A stretch of 9,132 nt of DNA from Chloroflexota bacterium (GCA_017743585.1 JAGHYP010000101.1:1-9132), one strand, 5' to 3'. Numbered from the stretch's first letter, positions 1-6,070 are shown. Notes: generated by a model from the letters alone, not told the origin. Program-made: numbers and translations.

Positions 1-622
1 CTAGCGCCCAGCCCATGCGTCCGCCGCTGAGCTGCGCGATCAGCGCGGCGCGCTCGGGCTGAACCTTGTGCTGATTGACAAGCGCGTCGCGGATGACAGC
101 TGTAGGCAGCGGGCGCAAATTCAACTGCTGGCAGCGTGACTTGATGGTCGCGGGGAGCGACTCAGTGGCGTCGGCTGTCAGCAGCAGCAGCGCGTGCGGC
201 GGCGGCTCTTCTAGCGTTTTGAGCAAGGCGTCCATCGCTTGCGCGCTCGCCTCGTGAAAGCGGCGCAAGATCAGGGCGCGGTAGCGTCCTTCCACAGGAC
301 GCAGCGCCAACGTGCGCGTCATCTCGCGGATTTGCTCAATGCGCAGCGCATTGCCTTGCGCTTCGATCAGGGCGATATCGGCGTGGCCGCCGCGCGCGAT
401 CAGGCGGCAGGCGCGGCACTGACCGCACGGTCGCGCTACGTCGCTCAGGCAATTGACTGCTTGCGCGAAAGCGCGCGCGAAAGTCGTCTTGCCGATGCGC
501 GCCACGCCGCTGATCAGGTAGGCATGCCGCAGGCGACCTGCGTTCAGGCTGTGCGTGATATGCCGCACAGCCCAGTCGTGCCCAACAATCTGCCAATCAG
601 GGCGGAAAAGCGTATGGCTCAT
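1..622 (-). CDS. holB: DNA polymerase III delta' (clamp-loader) subunit, N-terminal part, cut by window edge
   Basis: The frame is open from ATG 622 to the window edge (207 codons), so the C-terminus is missing. It encodes an AAA+ clamp-loader protein that helps load the sliding clamp onto primed DNA in the cytoplasm. Visible features are a P-loop GVARIGKTT at residues 39-47, a zinc module of four cysteines (C58, C66, C69, C72), the highly conserved ALLKTLEEPP stretch just after the Walker B position, and the sensor region ending in the SRC motif (IKSRCQQL). DnaX shares this fold but usually has a canonical DEAH-type Walker B. Here that position reads RRFHEAS, which favours delta'. The P-loop looks intact, unlike E. 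coli delta'. No Shine-Dalgarno precedes the ATG, and a weak -10-like CAAAAT lies 8 nt upstream, so a leaderless start is possible. The gene is divergent from the PhnG-like gene. Confidence 0.9.
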   Translation of the reverse strand, partial: MSHTLFRPDWQIVGHDWAVRHITHSLNAGRLRHAYLISGVARIGKTTFARAFAQAVNCLSDVARPCGQCRACRLIARGGHADIALIEAQGNALRIEQIREMTRTLALRPVEGRYRALILRRFHEASAQAMDALLKTLEEPPPHALLLLTADATESLPATIKSRCQQLNLRPLPTAVIRDALVNQHKVQPERAALIAQLSGGRMGWAL

Positions 623-630
623 GCTGCGGC

Positions 631-659
631 ATTTTGCTCACTTTTGCACGTTTGTGCAA
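631..659 (-). promoter_or_regulatory. weak candidate promoter for holB
   Basis: On the minus strand, TTGCAC (659 to 654) is followed after 17 nt by CAAAAT (636 to 631), which lies 8 nt before the ATG. The -10 matches 4 of 6 consensus positions and the -35 only 3 of 6. The spacing would give a transcript starting at or next to the start codon, which fits the absence of a ribosome binding site. The -35 overlaps the palindrome at 644-659. Inference only. Confidence 0.25.
644..659. promoter_or_regulatory. perfect 6-bp inverted repeat, operator- or hairpin-like
   Basis: TTGCAC - GTTT - GTGCAA is a perfect inverted repeat with a 4-nt centre. It lies between the divergent holB and PhnG-like starts, 22 bp from the holB ATG and directly upstream of a 17-bp tandem repeat. 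It could be a repressor site or a small hairpin. The regulator is unknown. Confidence 0.45.
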
Positions 660-661
660 GT

Positions 662-695
662 CTCGTTTTCCTGAGCAACTTGTTTTCCCGAGCAA
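662..695. repeat. two-copy 17-bp tandem repeat upstream of the PhnG-like gene
   Basis: Unit 1 (662-678, CTCGTTTTCCTGAGCAA) and unit 2 (679-695, CTTGTTTTCCCGAGCAA) abut exactly and agree at 15 of 17 positions. A third unit starts with CTTGC at 696 and then diverges. If the candidate promoter at 713-740 is right, the repeats sit just upstream of its -35 box, a typical place for activator sites. A chance duplication cannot be excluded. Confidence 0.6.
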
Positions 696-712
696 CTTGC
701 CGCGAGTCTACG

Positions 713-740
713 TTGCAAAAAGGCGCGCATCCGATAAGAT
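713..740 (+). promoter_or_regulatory. candidate promoter of the PhnG-like gene
   Basis: TTGCAA (713-718), a 16-nt spacer and TAAGAT (735-740) each match 4 of 6 sigma-70-type consensus positions. The wider -10 region reads GATAAGAT, an element that recurs in the other intergenic regions. The predicted start near 747 leaves a 5' leader of about 35 nt with a good ribosome binding site (AAGGAGAGGTG, 767-777). Confidence 0.4.
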
Positions 741-781
741 CGGCGTAGTCTGAAGCCGACTCAAGCAAGGAGAGGTGCGCC

Positions 782-1183
782 ATGTTTCGGTCATTCGATT
801 TGCCGACGGATAGCGTGGATCAGGGCGAGCTGCTGAGCCTGCTCAGCTACGCCGATCCTGAGGAAGTGAAGGCCTTCGCTGCAGAGATCGCCGAGTCGCT
901 TGGCACGCTAGAGATCGTCTCCAAACGCACTGCCCTAGCGCGTCTGCCGATAGTTGGCCTGGATGGCCGCCAAGAGACTTTTGAGGCGCTCGTCACTGAG
1001 GTGTGTGTCCACGCTTCAAACGGCGCTGAAGGCTACGGCATGTGCATCGGCACGGATGAAGACCACGCGACTGCGATTGCCGTCCTAGATGTCGCATTGG
1101 CAGCCGATAGCGTCGGCTTATTGACGGGCAAAATAAATGCATTCCTGCAGGCGCAAGCGGCATTGTTGGCGCAGGCGGGCTGA
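782..1183 (+). CDS. phnG: PhnG-like carbon-phosphorus lyase subunit, apparently orphan
   Basis: The 133-aa product resembles PhnG, a small subunit of the PhnGHIJ core complex that transfers the phosphonate to ribose triphosphate before C-P bond cleavage. The family pattern is visible as RTALARLPI (49-57), FEALVTEVCV (67-76, matching the usual F-x-x-GE-x-LVTE-x-x-V) and GYGMCIGTDEDHATAIAVLDVAL (84-106, matching GYG-x-x-LG-x-D-x-x-xA-x-x-x-A-x-xDA). E. coli PhnG is about 150 aa. This protein lacks the NxG just before the conserved Glu and ends before the usual C-terminal tail. The ATG at 782 is supported by AAGGAGAGGTG at 767-777. None of phnH, I, J, K, L or M lies nearby: the upstream neighbour is holB and the downstream one an SDR 46 bp away. 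It may work with distant phn genes, or be a divergent homologue with another role. The family call is by eye. Confidence 0.65.
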   Translation: MFRSFDLPTDSVDQGELLSLLSYADPEEVKAFAAEIAESLGTLEIVSKRTALARLPIVGLDGRQETFEALVTEVCVHASNGAEGYGMCIGTDEDHATAIAVLDVALAADSVGLLTGKINAFLQAQAALLAQAG

Positions 1184-1208
1184 GCATTTTTTGAGATCGC
1201 ATTGCAAC

Positions 1209-1214
1209 TAGAAT
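1209..1214 (+). promoter_or_regulatory. -10-like hexamer before the SDR gene
   Basis: TAGAAT matches TATAAT at 5 of 6 positions and lies 15 nt before the ATG at 1230. No -35 with proper spacing was found (TTGAGA at 1191 is only 12 nt away). The SDR start has no Shine-Dalgarno, so a very short leader is conceivable. Confidence 0.25.
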
Positions 1215-1229
1215 TGGGCGTCATCAACA

Positions 1230-2012
1230 ATGGATTTAGGTCTAAAGGACAAGGTCGCGTTGCTGGCAGCTGCCAGCAAAGGTCTGGGCTATGGCGTGGC
1301 GCGCGCGATGGGACGCGAAGGTGCGCGTCTCTCGATTTGCAGCCGCGATCCTGAGCGAGTGCGCGCGGCAGGCGAGAGGCTCGGCACTGAGACAGGCGCG
1401 CAAGTGCTGGCGGTGCCTTGCGACGTGCGCGATGCAGCCGCCGTGGAAGCGTGGATCACGCAGACAGTGGAGCGCTGGGGCAGAATTGACGCGCTCTTGG
1501 TCAATGCGGGCGGCCCGCCTGCCATGACCTTCAAAGAGACAACTGACGCGCACTGGCAAGCTGCCTTCGAGCTGACCTTGCTCAGCGCGGTCAGGCTGAT
1601 CCGCGCTGCCTTGCCACATATGCCGCGCGGCTCAGCCATCTTGGCGATCACGTCAACCTCGATCAAGGAGCCGATCGAACGGCTCGGTCTCTCGACAGTC
1701 ATGCGCGCTGGCGTAGCGGGCTTGGTCAAAACGCTCGCCGATGAGCTGGCGAGCGATGGCATCCGGGTCAACAACCTGATTCCGGGCAGGATTGACACGG
1801 ATCGCGTCGCGCAGTTAGACCAAGACATAGCCAATGCACGCGGCATCACCTTTGAGCAAGCGCGCGCTGAGGCGATCAGCAAGATTCCGCTCAAGCGGCT
1901 CGGCACGATTGACGAGTTCGGCGCGGCGGCCGCTTTTTTGCTCTCGCCAGCGGCCGCGTATATCACAGGCGCAACCTTGCGCATAGATGGCGGCGCGATG
2001 CGCTCCATCTGA
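1230..2012 (+). CDS. SDR-family oxidoreductase, ketoacyl-ACP-reductase-like, atypical active site
   Basis: The 260-aa length is normal for a classical short-chain dehydrogenase, a cytoplasmic NAD(P)H-dependent Rossmann-fold enzyme. Landmarks are the cofactor loop AASKGLG (14-20, with Ala-Ala where TG is usual), CDV at 64-66, VNAGGPP (91-97), the serine strand AITSTS (139-144), the helix region LSTVMRAGVAGLVKTLA (154-170) and IPGRIDTDR (184-192). The canonical YxxxK is replaced: aligned by eye, Ser155 takes the Tyr position and Arg159 the Lys position. This matches a described ketoacyl-reductase-like SDR subgroup (NAGGPP, KEPI and LSxxxRAG motifs) that lacks the standard glycine motif and catalytic tetrad, so the substrate cannot be predicted. 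The ATG at 1230 has no clear ribosome binding site. The downstream comEA start is 10 bp away, suggesting co-transcription. Confidence 0.9.
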   Translation: MDLGLKDKVALLAAASKGLGYGVARAMGREGARLSICSRDPERVRAAGERLGTETGAQVLAVPCDVRDAAAVEAWITQTVERWGRIDALLVNAGGPPAMTFKETTDAHWQAAFELTLLSAVRLIRAALPHMPRGSAILAITSTSIKEPIERLGLSTVMRAGVAGLVKTLADELASDGIRVNNLIPGRIDTDRVAQLDQDIANARGITFEQARAEAISKIPLKRLGTIDEFGAAAAFLLSPAAAYITGATLRIDGGAMRSI

Positions 2013-2022
2013 GGGGTGCTGC

Positions 2023-2583
2023 ATGGGAGAGCGCTACCGCGACGCGCTGCTGATCGGCTTGATGGCATGCATCGCGCTTGGCGTGATCGTCCTGCTCAGC
2101 TATCAGCCGCCGTCGGTCACCATCAAGCTCTTGCCGCCGCCGCCGAGCGCCACAGCGCCGCCGATTCGCGTCCACGTTAGCGGCGCCGTGCGCCACCCCG
2201 CCGTCTACGATCTGCCGCACGGCAGCCGTGTCGAAGATGCGATTCGCGCGGCGGGCGGCCTGCTGCCAGAAGCTGAAGACGCCCTGCTCAACTTGGCGTG
2301 GCTGCTCAGAGACGGCGATCAGGTTTACGTCTGGCGGCGTGGCGAGGCGGGCATCCTCGCTACGCGCCCTGCCGAGAGCACTCCTATCCGTCAAATTCGC
2401 ATCAATAGCGCCTCGGAGCAGGAATTGCAGCAATTGCCGGGCATCGGCCCGGCGCTCGCGCGCGAGATCATCGCCTACCGTCAACAGCACGGGCGCTTTG
2501 GCTCGCTCAGCGATCTGGACAACGTCAGGGGCATCGGTCCGGCGCGCTTGGTGCAATGGGCGCCGCTCTTGATCTTTGATTAG
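2023..2583 (+). CDS. comEA: ComEA-like competence protein (SLBB plus helix-hairpin-helix)
   Basis: The product (186 aa) is a membrane-anchored double-stranded DNA-binding protein of the ComEA family, the extracytoplasmic DNA receptor in natural transformation. A single N-terminal transmembrane segment spans about residues 8-27. A proline-rich linker follows, then an SLBB-type domain (IRVHVSGAVRHPAVYDLP at 48-65, then EDAIRAAGG and DGDQVYV to about 104). The C-terminus holds a tandem HhH unit: INSASEQELQQLPGIGPALAREI at 127-149 and FGSLSDLDNVRGIGPARL at 159-176. The ATG at 2023 is preferred over an in-frame ATG at 1987, which lies inside the SDR gene, because GAGGGG lies 6 nt upstream (2011-2016). 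No comEC or pilus gene is in the window, so active competence is not proven. Related proteins of this layout can also act in repair or uptake of nutrient DNA. Confidence 0.88.
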   Translation: MGERYRDALLIGLMACIALGVIVLLSYQPPSVTIKLLPPPPSATAPPIRVHVSGAVRHPAVYDLPHGSRVEDAIRAAGGLLPEAEDALLNLAWLLRDGDQVYVWRRGEAGILATRPAESTPIRQIRINSASEQELQQLPGIGPALAREIIAYRQQHGRFGSLSDLDNVRGIGPARLVQWAPLLIFD

Positions 2584-2656
2584 CACTTAATAGGCTTTGC
2601 GTAGTATCTTGTAAAACAGCAGTGTGCGACTTCGAGCAAGCGGGAGGGATTGCCAT

Positions 2657-3274
2657 ATGCCCAAACTAACGCGTTTGTGGATGCTTGCGTCAGCAGTTGT
2701 CTTAGCAATCGGCATCTTCGCGGCGCGCATAGGCGCTCAAGAAGAAGAGTTGCCTGAGTGGATGGAGATCGAGCTGGTGGATGTGATGACGGGCGAGACG
2801 TTCACCATCGCCGACTTTCTCGGCAAGACGATCCTAGTCGAGCCGATGGCGACGTGGTGCAGCAATTGCCGCCGTCAGATCGTCGAGACGACCAAGTTGA
2901 TCAGGCAGCTAGCCGAAGCGGAAGACGAGCGCCTTGAGCAATTCGTCTTCTTAGGCTTGAGCATCGAGACGAACCTGAAGCCGAGCGCCCTGAAGGCGTA
3001 CGCTGAGCGCAATAACTTCGCGCTGACCTTCGCCGTGATGAGCGAAGAGATGTTGCGCGCGCTCGTGGCGCAGTTTGGGCGCAGCGTCGCCAATCCGCCG
3101 TCTTCGCCGTCTTTCATCATCCGCGCCGACGGCACTTTTACTGAGGTTGAGACAGGCATCCAAACGGCTGAGGAGATCCTCGCCAAGCTGGAAGCCGAGT
3201 TTGTAGAAGTGGAAGCAGCGGCCACTGCTGAGCCAACTGCCGCTGTGACAGCCGCCGCGACGCCTAAGAAGTAA
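2657..3274 (+). CDS. membrane-anchored thioredoxin-like (TlpA/ResA-type) protein
   Basis: The 205-aa protein begins with a basic tip and a hydrophobic segment (about 8-24), which would act as a signal anchor or a signal peptide. No lipobox cysteine is present. The redox domain (about 33-180) has the active site TWCSNC with C68 and C71 and a cis-proline context SPSF (Pro151). The strand before the CxxC reads VEPMATWC rather than the usual VNFWATWC. The tail (183-205) is Ala/Thr/Glu-rich low complexity. It probably reduces or oxidises disulfides outside the cytoplasmic membrane. The CcdA-like gene directly downstream (14 bp) is the expected electron donor, so this is a redox pair. The ATG at 2657 is chosen over 2624 because GGGAGGG (2642-2648) lies 8 nt upstream and the anchor then starts cleanly. 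Confidence 0.85.
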   Translation: MPKLTRLWMLASAVVLAIGIFAARIGAQEEELPEWMEIELVDVMTGETFTIADFLGKTILVEPMATWCSNCRRQIVETTKLIRQLAEAEDERLEQFVFLGLSIETNLKPSALKAYAERNNFALTFAVMSEEMLRALVAQFGRSVANPPSSPSFIIRADGTFTEVETGIQTAEEILAKLEAEFVEVEAAATAEPTAAVTAAATPKK

Positions 3275-3288
3275 AGCGAGCAGGGGCT

Positions 3289-3957
3289 TTGGAAAGCTTG
3301 ATTCAGCAGTTTGTGCTTGGCAACGCCGCCATCTTGAGCAATGTGTGCATGTTGCCGCTCTATCCAGGCCTGATCGCGTTCCTCGCCGGCAGCACGACCG
3401 AGGGCGAGCCGAAGCGCGCTGCAGCTTGGCTTGGCGTGCTGGTCTTGATGGGCGTCCTCACGCTGATGATCGGTCTGGGCGCGTTGCTCTACGCTCTGAA
3501 AAGCGAGTTCAGCGCTGTGCTGCCTGCGCTGCTGCCGCTCACCTACCTGATCGTGATCCTGCTCGGCATCGCGATGCTGCTCGGCTTCAATCCGTTCACG
3601 CGCTTGGCGCGCGCGCGGTCGCCTGTATTGCGCAGCCCGTACCTGACGGCTTACTTGTACGGCGTGCTGCTCGCGCCGACGACCTTGCCTTGCACAGGCC
3701 CTATCGTCATAAGCGCGTTTGTGCTAGGAGTCGGCAATGTGAGCGACCTGCTGACCGAGCTGCTGAGCGTGGTTTCCTTCGGCTTGGGCTTCGGCTGGCC
3801 TTTGGTAGTGTTGCCGCTGTTGGCAGCGCCGATTCAGCGGCGTTTCACCAAGTGGCTGGCTGAGAATCACGCGCTGATTGCGCGGCTCTCAGGCGGGCTG
3901 CTCATCGCGCTCGGCGTCTTTGGCTTCGCCGCAGTGGCCTTGCCTGAGCTGGGCTGA
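3289..3957 (+). CDS. ccdA: CcdA-like transmembrane thiol-disulfide transporter
   Basis: The 222-aa polytopic protein (about six transmembrane segments) belongs to the CcdA/DsbD-beta family, which moves reducing equivalents from cytoplasmic thioredoxin to extracytoplasmic thiol proteins for cytochrome c maturation or disulfide isomerisation. Two conserved cysteine motifs are visible: NVCMLPLYPG (C20, where the family usually has SPCVLPLxP) and LPCTGP (C135). These are the expected redox pair. The start is a TTG at 3289 with AGGGG only 2 nt before it. TTG 3298 (11 nt after the same GGGG) or GTG 3313 are alternatives, and no ATG precedes the first cysteine motif. It lies 14 bp after the Trx-like gene, consistent with one operon. 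In CcdA homologues the cysteine after SPC is essential; the missing Pro before C20 is a variant, not an obvious defect. Confidence 0.88.
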   Translation: MESLIQQFVLGNAAILSNVCMLPLYPGLIAFLAGSTTEGEPKRAAAWLGVLVLMGVLTLMIGLGALLYALKSEFSAVLPALLPLTYLIVILLGIAMLLGFNPFTRLARARSPVLRSPYLTAYLYGVLLAPTTLPCTGPIVISAFVLGVGNVSDLLTELLSVVSFGLGFGWPLVVLPLLAAPIQRRFTKWLAENHALIARLSGGLLIALGVFGFAAVALPELG

Positions 3958-4010
3958 AGTGTTGGCCAATGCAGCGCGGCGACGCTATGCTCTAGGCGCT
4001 TTCTACTGTT

Positions 4011-4020
4011 TCTGATAAGC
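4011..4020 (+). promoter_or_regulatory. GATAAG -10-like element 9 nt before the acyl-CoA dehydrogenase start
   Basis: TCTGATAAGC contains GATAAG (4013-4018), which shares the ATAA core of TATAAT. The gap to ATG 4028 would put the transcript start at the start codon. The same 10-mer occurs at 6079-6088. A separate weak promoter, TTGGCC (3962-3967), 18 nt, TATGCT (3986-3991), is also possible. Confidence 0.35.
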
Positions 4021-4027
4021 GTGGAGC

Positions 4028-5200
4028 ATGTTCACGACGCGACCGACGCGCGAGCAAGTCCTAGAGTTGGCGTCCGAGTTGGCTCAAAGATTTGCTGCAC
4101 GCGCTGCGCAGCACGATGCAGCGGGCTCGTTTCCGCACGAGAACTATGCCGATCTGCGCGCCAGCGGCTATCCGCTGCTGAGCGTGCCGGCGGCGTTCGG
4201 CGGCTGGGGCGCGTCGCTATACGAGGCAGTGTTGGCGCAAGAGCAGCTGGCAATGGGCGACGGCAGCACGGCGCTCGCCATCGGAATGCACGTCCAGACT
4301 GTGGGCGCCGCTGCTGAGGGCCGGCCTTGGGCGAATGAGATGTTTCCGCGTCTGTGCGCTGAGATCGTCTCACGCCGCGCGCTGGTCAATTCGTGCGCCA
4401 CTGAGCCTGAGCTAGGCAGCCCAAGTCACGGCGGCGCGCCGAAGACGACGGCGCGGCTCGAAGGCGACGAGTGGGTGATTCACGGGCATAAAACGTTCGC
4501 CAGCCTTGCGCCTGAGCTGGATTACTTCATCATCACAGCAGCTTTCACAGCTGAGGACGGCACGCTGCAAGCTGGGCGCTTTTTGGTGGCGCGCCAAGCG
4601 GCTGTGCGCATCGTGCCGACTTGGAACGCGCTTGGAATGCGCAGCACGGGCAGCCATGACTTGTACTTAGAAGGGGCGCGCGCGCCGCGCGAGGCGCTGC
4701 TGAGCGCCACGCCGATCGGCCCTGCCGATCCGAGCAAGCCGAACGTGAACGCTTGGTTCGTCCTGATCGTCTCGGCGGTGTACTTGGGCGTGGCAGCCGC
4801 TGCGCAGCAGGTCGCGCTGCGCTATGCCCATGAGCGCACCCCGACGGCGCTCGGCAAGCCGATCGCGGCGCTGGAGAGCATTCAGCGGCGGCTTGGCGAA
4901 GGCGAGCTTGCCTTGAAAACGGCGCGCGCCATGCTCTACCACACCGCTATGCGCTGGGATTCTGAGCCAGAGGCGCGCAGCACCATGGCAGATAGCCTGA
5001 TCGCTTGCAAATTGGCCGTGACCAACGCGGCTATCCAAGTCGTCAACCATGCCATGCGCGCCGTCGGCGGCGTCAGCATGACGTCTTCGCTTCCGCTAGA
5101 GCGCTACTATCGCGATGTGCAAGCCGGTCTGTTCCATCCGCCAAGCGATGAGAATGGCCTTTTGATGCTCGGCAAGCTGGCGCTGGCGCAGGCGCGCTAG
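4028..5200 (+). CDS. acyl-CoA dehydrogenase family flavoprotein, catalytic Glu not evident
   Basis: The 390-aa length is typical of the acyl-CoA dehydrogenase superfamily, homotetrameric cytoplasmic FAD/FMN enzymes. Seen are the N-terminal helical domain with VPAAFGGWGASLYE (53-66), the flavin-binding strand NSCATEPELGSPSHGG (121-136), the mid-domain GMRSTGSHDLYLEG (203-216), and the C-terminal helices with MRAVGGVSMTSSLPLERYYRDV (343-364). At the position of the classical YEGT catalytic glutamate the protein reads FHPPSDE (369-375), and helix G (around 240-254) also shows no substitute Glu. It may therefore be a non-dehydrogenase member such as a flavin-dependent monooxygenase of the DszC/HpaA-like type, or use another base. 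GGAG (4023-4026) is only 1 nt from the ATG and cannot serve as a normal ribosome binding site. The stop overlaps the opposite gene's stop. Confidence 0.9.
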   Translation: MFTTRPTREQVLELASELAQRFAARAAQHDAAGSFPHENYADLRASGYPLLSVPAAFGGWGASLYEAVLAQEQLAMGDGSTALAIGMHVQTVGAAAEGRPWANEMFPRLCAEIVSRRALVNSCATEPELGSPSHGGAPKTTARLEGDEWVIHGHKTFASLAPELDYFIITAAFTAEDGTLQAGRFLVARQAAVRIVPTWNALGMRSTGSHDLYLEGARAPREALLSATPIGPADPSKPNVNAWFVLIVSAVYLGVAAAAQQVALRYAHERTPTALGKPIAALESIQRRLGEGELALKTARAMLYHTAMRWDSEPEARSTMADSLIACKLAVTNAAIQVVNHAMRAVGGVSMTSSLPLERYYRDVQAGLFHPPSDENGLLMLGKLALAQAR

Positions 5201-5967
5201 AAGCAGATATAGCGCGTATCGGCGCGACTGCCGCGCTTGTGCATGCGGCGCGAATGGCGCACGAAGGTCTCGAACAAAGCCCGCATGGCGCTGTCGAAAG
5301 CGATCAGGCCTTCGGGATGCCACTGCACCCCGATCACGAACTCGCGCTCAGTGTGTTCAATCGCTTCGATCACGCCGTCAGGCGCGTATGCCACAGCGCG
5401 GAAATTCGGCGCGACCTGACGCACTGCCTGATGATGGAAGCTATTCACGCGCGCATTCTGCCCAATGATGCGCGCAAGGCGCGAGTGCGCCTTCACTTCA
5501 ATCTCGTGCGCTACATAGTCGCGTTGTTTCTCAGGGAAGTACTGGTGACGGATCGCTTGCGGCAGCTCGTCGCTGATATCTTGGAGCAAGGTGCCGCCCG
5601 CGGCGACGTTCAGCGTCTGCGCGCCGCGGCACACGCCGAGAATCGGCAAGTTGTCGTCAAGCGCCCAGTGCAACAAGCGCAGCTCTGCTTCGTCGCGTAA
5701 CGGATCGACGCCGCTCGTCTTGGGATGCGGCGTGCAGCCATAAGTCTCAGGATTCAGGTCGCCGCCGCCCGCTATGAACAGACCGTCAAGGCGCTCGTAC
5801 AAATTCCGAAGCGCGGTCTCGCTGAGCGCTAACGGGATGATGACAGGGCTGGCGCCAGCTGCCTCTAGCGCAGTGATGTAAGGACGGCTCATGGCGAAGC
5901 GCGGCGGCATGGACTCAGGCGAGGAAGTGTCGTGGAAGCTCGGGATGCCGATCAGCGGACTGCTCAT
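5197..5967 (-). CDS. class I glutamine amidotransferase-like hydrolase (peptidase C26, PuuD-like)
   Basis: The 256-aa protein has the complete family layout of gamma-glutamyl-gamma-aminobutyrate hydrolases and relatives: IGIPSFHD at the N-terminus, DGLFIAGGGDLNPETYG (61-77), the nucleophile elbow PILGVCRGAQTLNVAAGG (108-125, Cys113), VNSFHHQAV (174-182) and VIGVQWHPEG (211-220, His217 and Glu219). All three catalytic residues are present, so it should be active in hydrolysing a gamma-glutamyl amide bond in the cytoplasm. PuuD works in putrescine degradation, but no other polyamine gene is nearby, so the substrate is open. The ATG at 5967 follows GGAAAGGTG (5984 to 5976) with 8 nt spacing. The TAG stop shares the palindrome CTAG at 5197-5200 with the facing acyl-CoA dehydrogenase gene. 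The last 20 residues are basic and less conserved. Confidence 0.9.
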   Translation of the reverse strand: MSSPLIGIPSFHDTSSPESMPPRFAMSRPYITALEAAGASPVIIPLALSETALRNLYERLDGLFIAGGGDLNPETYGCTPHPKTSGVDPLRDEAELRLLHWALDDNLPILGVCRGAQTLNVAAGGTLLQDISDELPQAIRHQYFPEKQRDYVAHEIEVKAHSRLARIIGQNARVNSFHHQAVRQVAPNFRAVAYAPDGVIEAIEHTEREFVIGVQWHPEGLIAFDSAMRALFETFVRHSRRMHKRGSRADTRYICF

Positions 5968-6041
5968 GCAAGTTGCACCTTTCCGTGCCGCGATTGAATG
6001 CGGAAACGTGATAGCTGAGAGAAGGCTCGCAGATCTCGTTC

Positions 6042-6070
6042 ATCTTATCATCACCTGAAAAACAGCACAA
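6042..6070 (-). promoter_or_regulatory. candidate promoter of the PuuD-like hydrolase gene
   Basis: On the minus strand TTGTGC (6070 to 6065) is followed after 17 nt by TAAGAT (6047 to 6042), again inside a GATAAGAT word identical to the one before the PhnG-like gene. The -35 is weak. The leader would be about 65-70 nt and carries a good ribosome binding site just before ATG 5967. Confidence 0.35.

Noticed and set aside
239..748. Plus-strand open frame across the holB gene and the divergent promoter region
   Set aside because: It is antisense to a clear delta' sequence and its tail runs through the repeat region. There is no ribosome binding site or motif.
1184..1196. Run of six T after the PhnG-like gene as an intrinsic terminator
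   Set aside because: No stable GC stem directly precedes the T run, so a terminator is not supported.
1181..1229. Readthrough or nonsense mutation after the PhnG-like stop, restoring the missing tail
   Set aside because: The in-frame continuation after the TGA (AFFEIALQLE) and the other frames do not convincingly match the conserved PhnG tail, so there is no firm sign of a recent break.
1926..1957. Two GCGGCCGC palindromes 24 bp apart
   Set aside because: They encode alanine-rich parts of the SDR (AAA...SPAAA) and are explained by GC-rich Ala codons.
1289..2068. Long minus-strand open frame (259 codons) opposite the SDR gene
   Set aside because: The encoded peptide is Ser/Ala/Arg-rich with no family pattern. 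The plus strand carries an unmistakable SDR over the same bases, so this is a GC-rich shadow frame.
2212..2225. CTGCCG-CA-CGGCAG inverted repeat inside comEA
   Set aside because: It lies within a conserved SLBB-type coding segment and is best explained by codon choice.
1963..2586. Minus-strand open frame (207 codons) opposite the comEA gene
   Set aside because: No recognisable motif, and the plus-strand ComEA domains fully explain the stretch.
3968..3992. Small stem-like sequence (GCAGCG...CGCTATGC) after the CcdA-like gene
   Set aside because: The stem is short with a bulge and has no T run, so it is not a credible terminator or RNA element.
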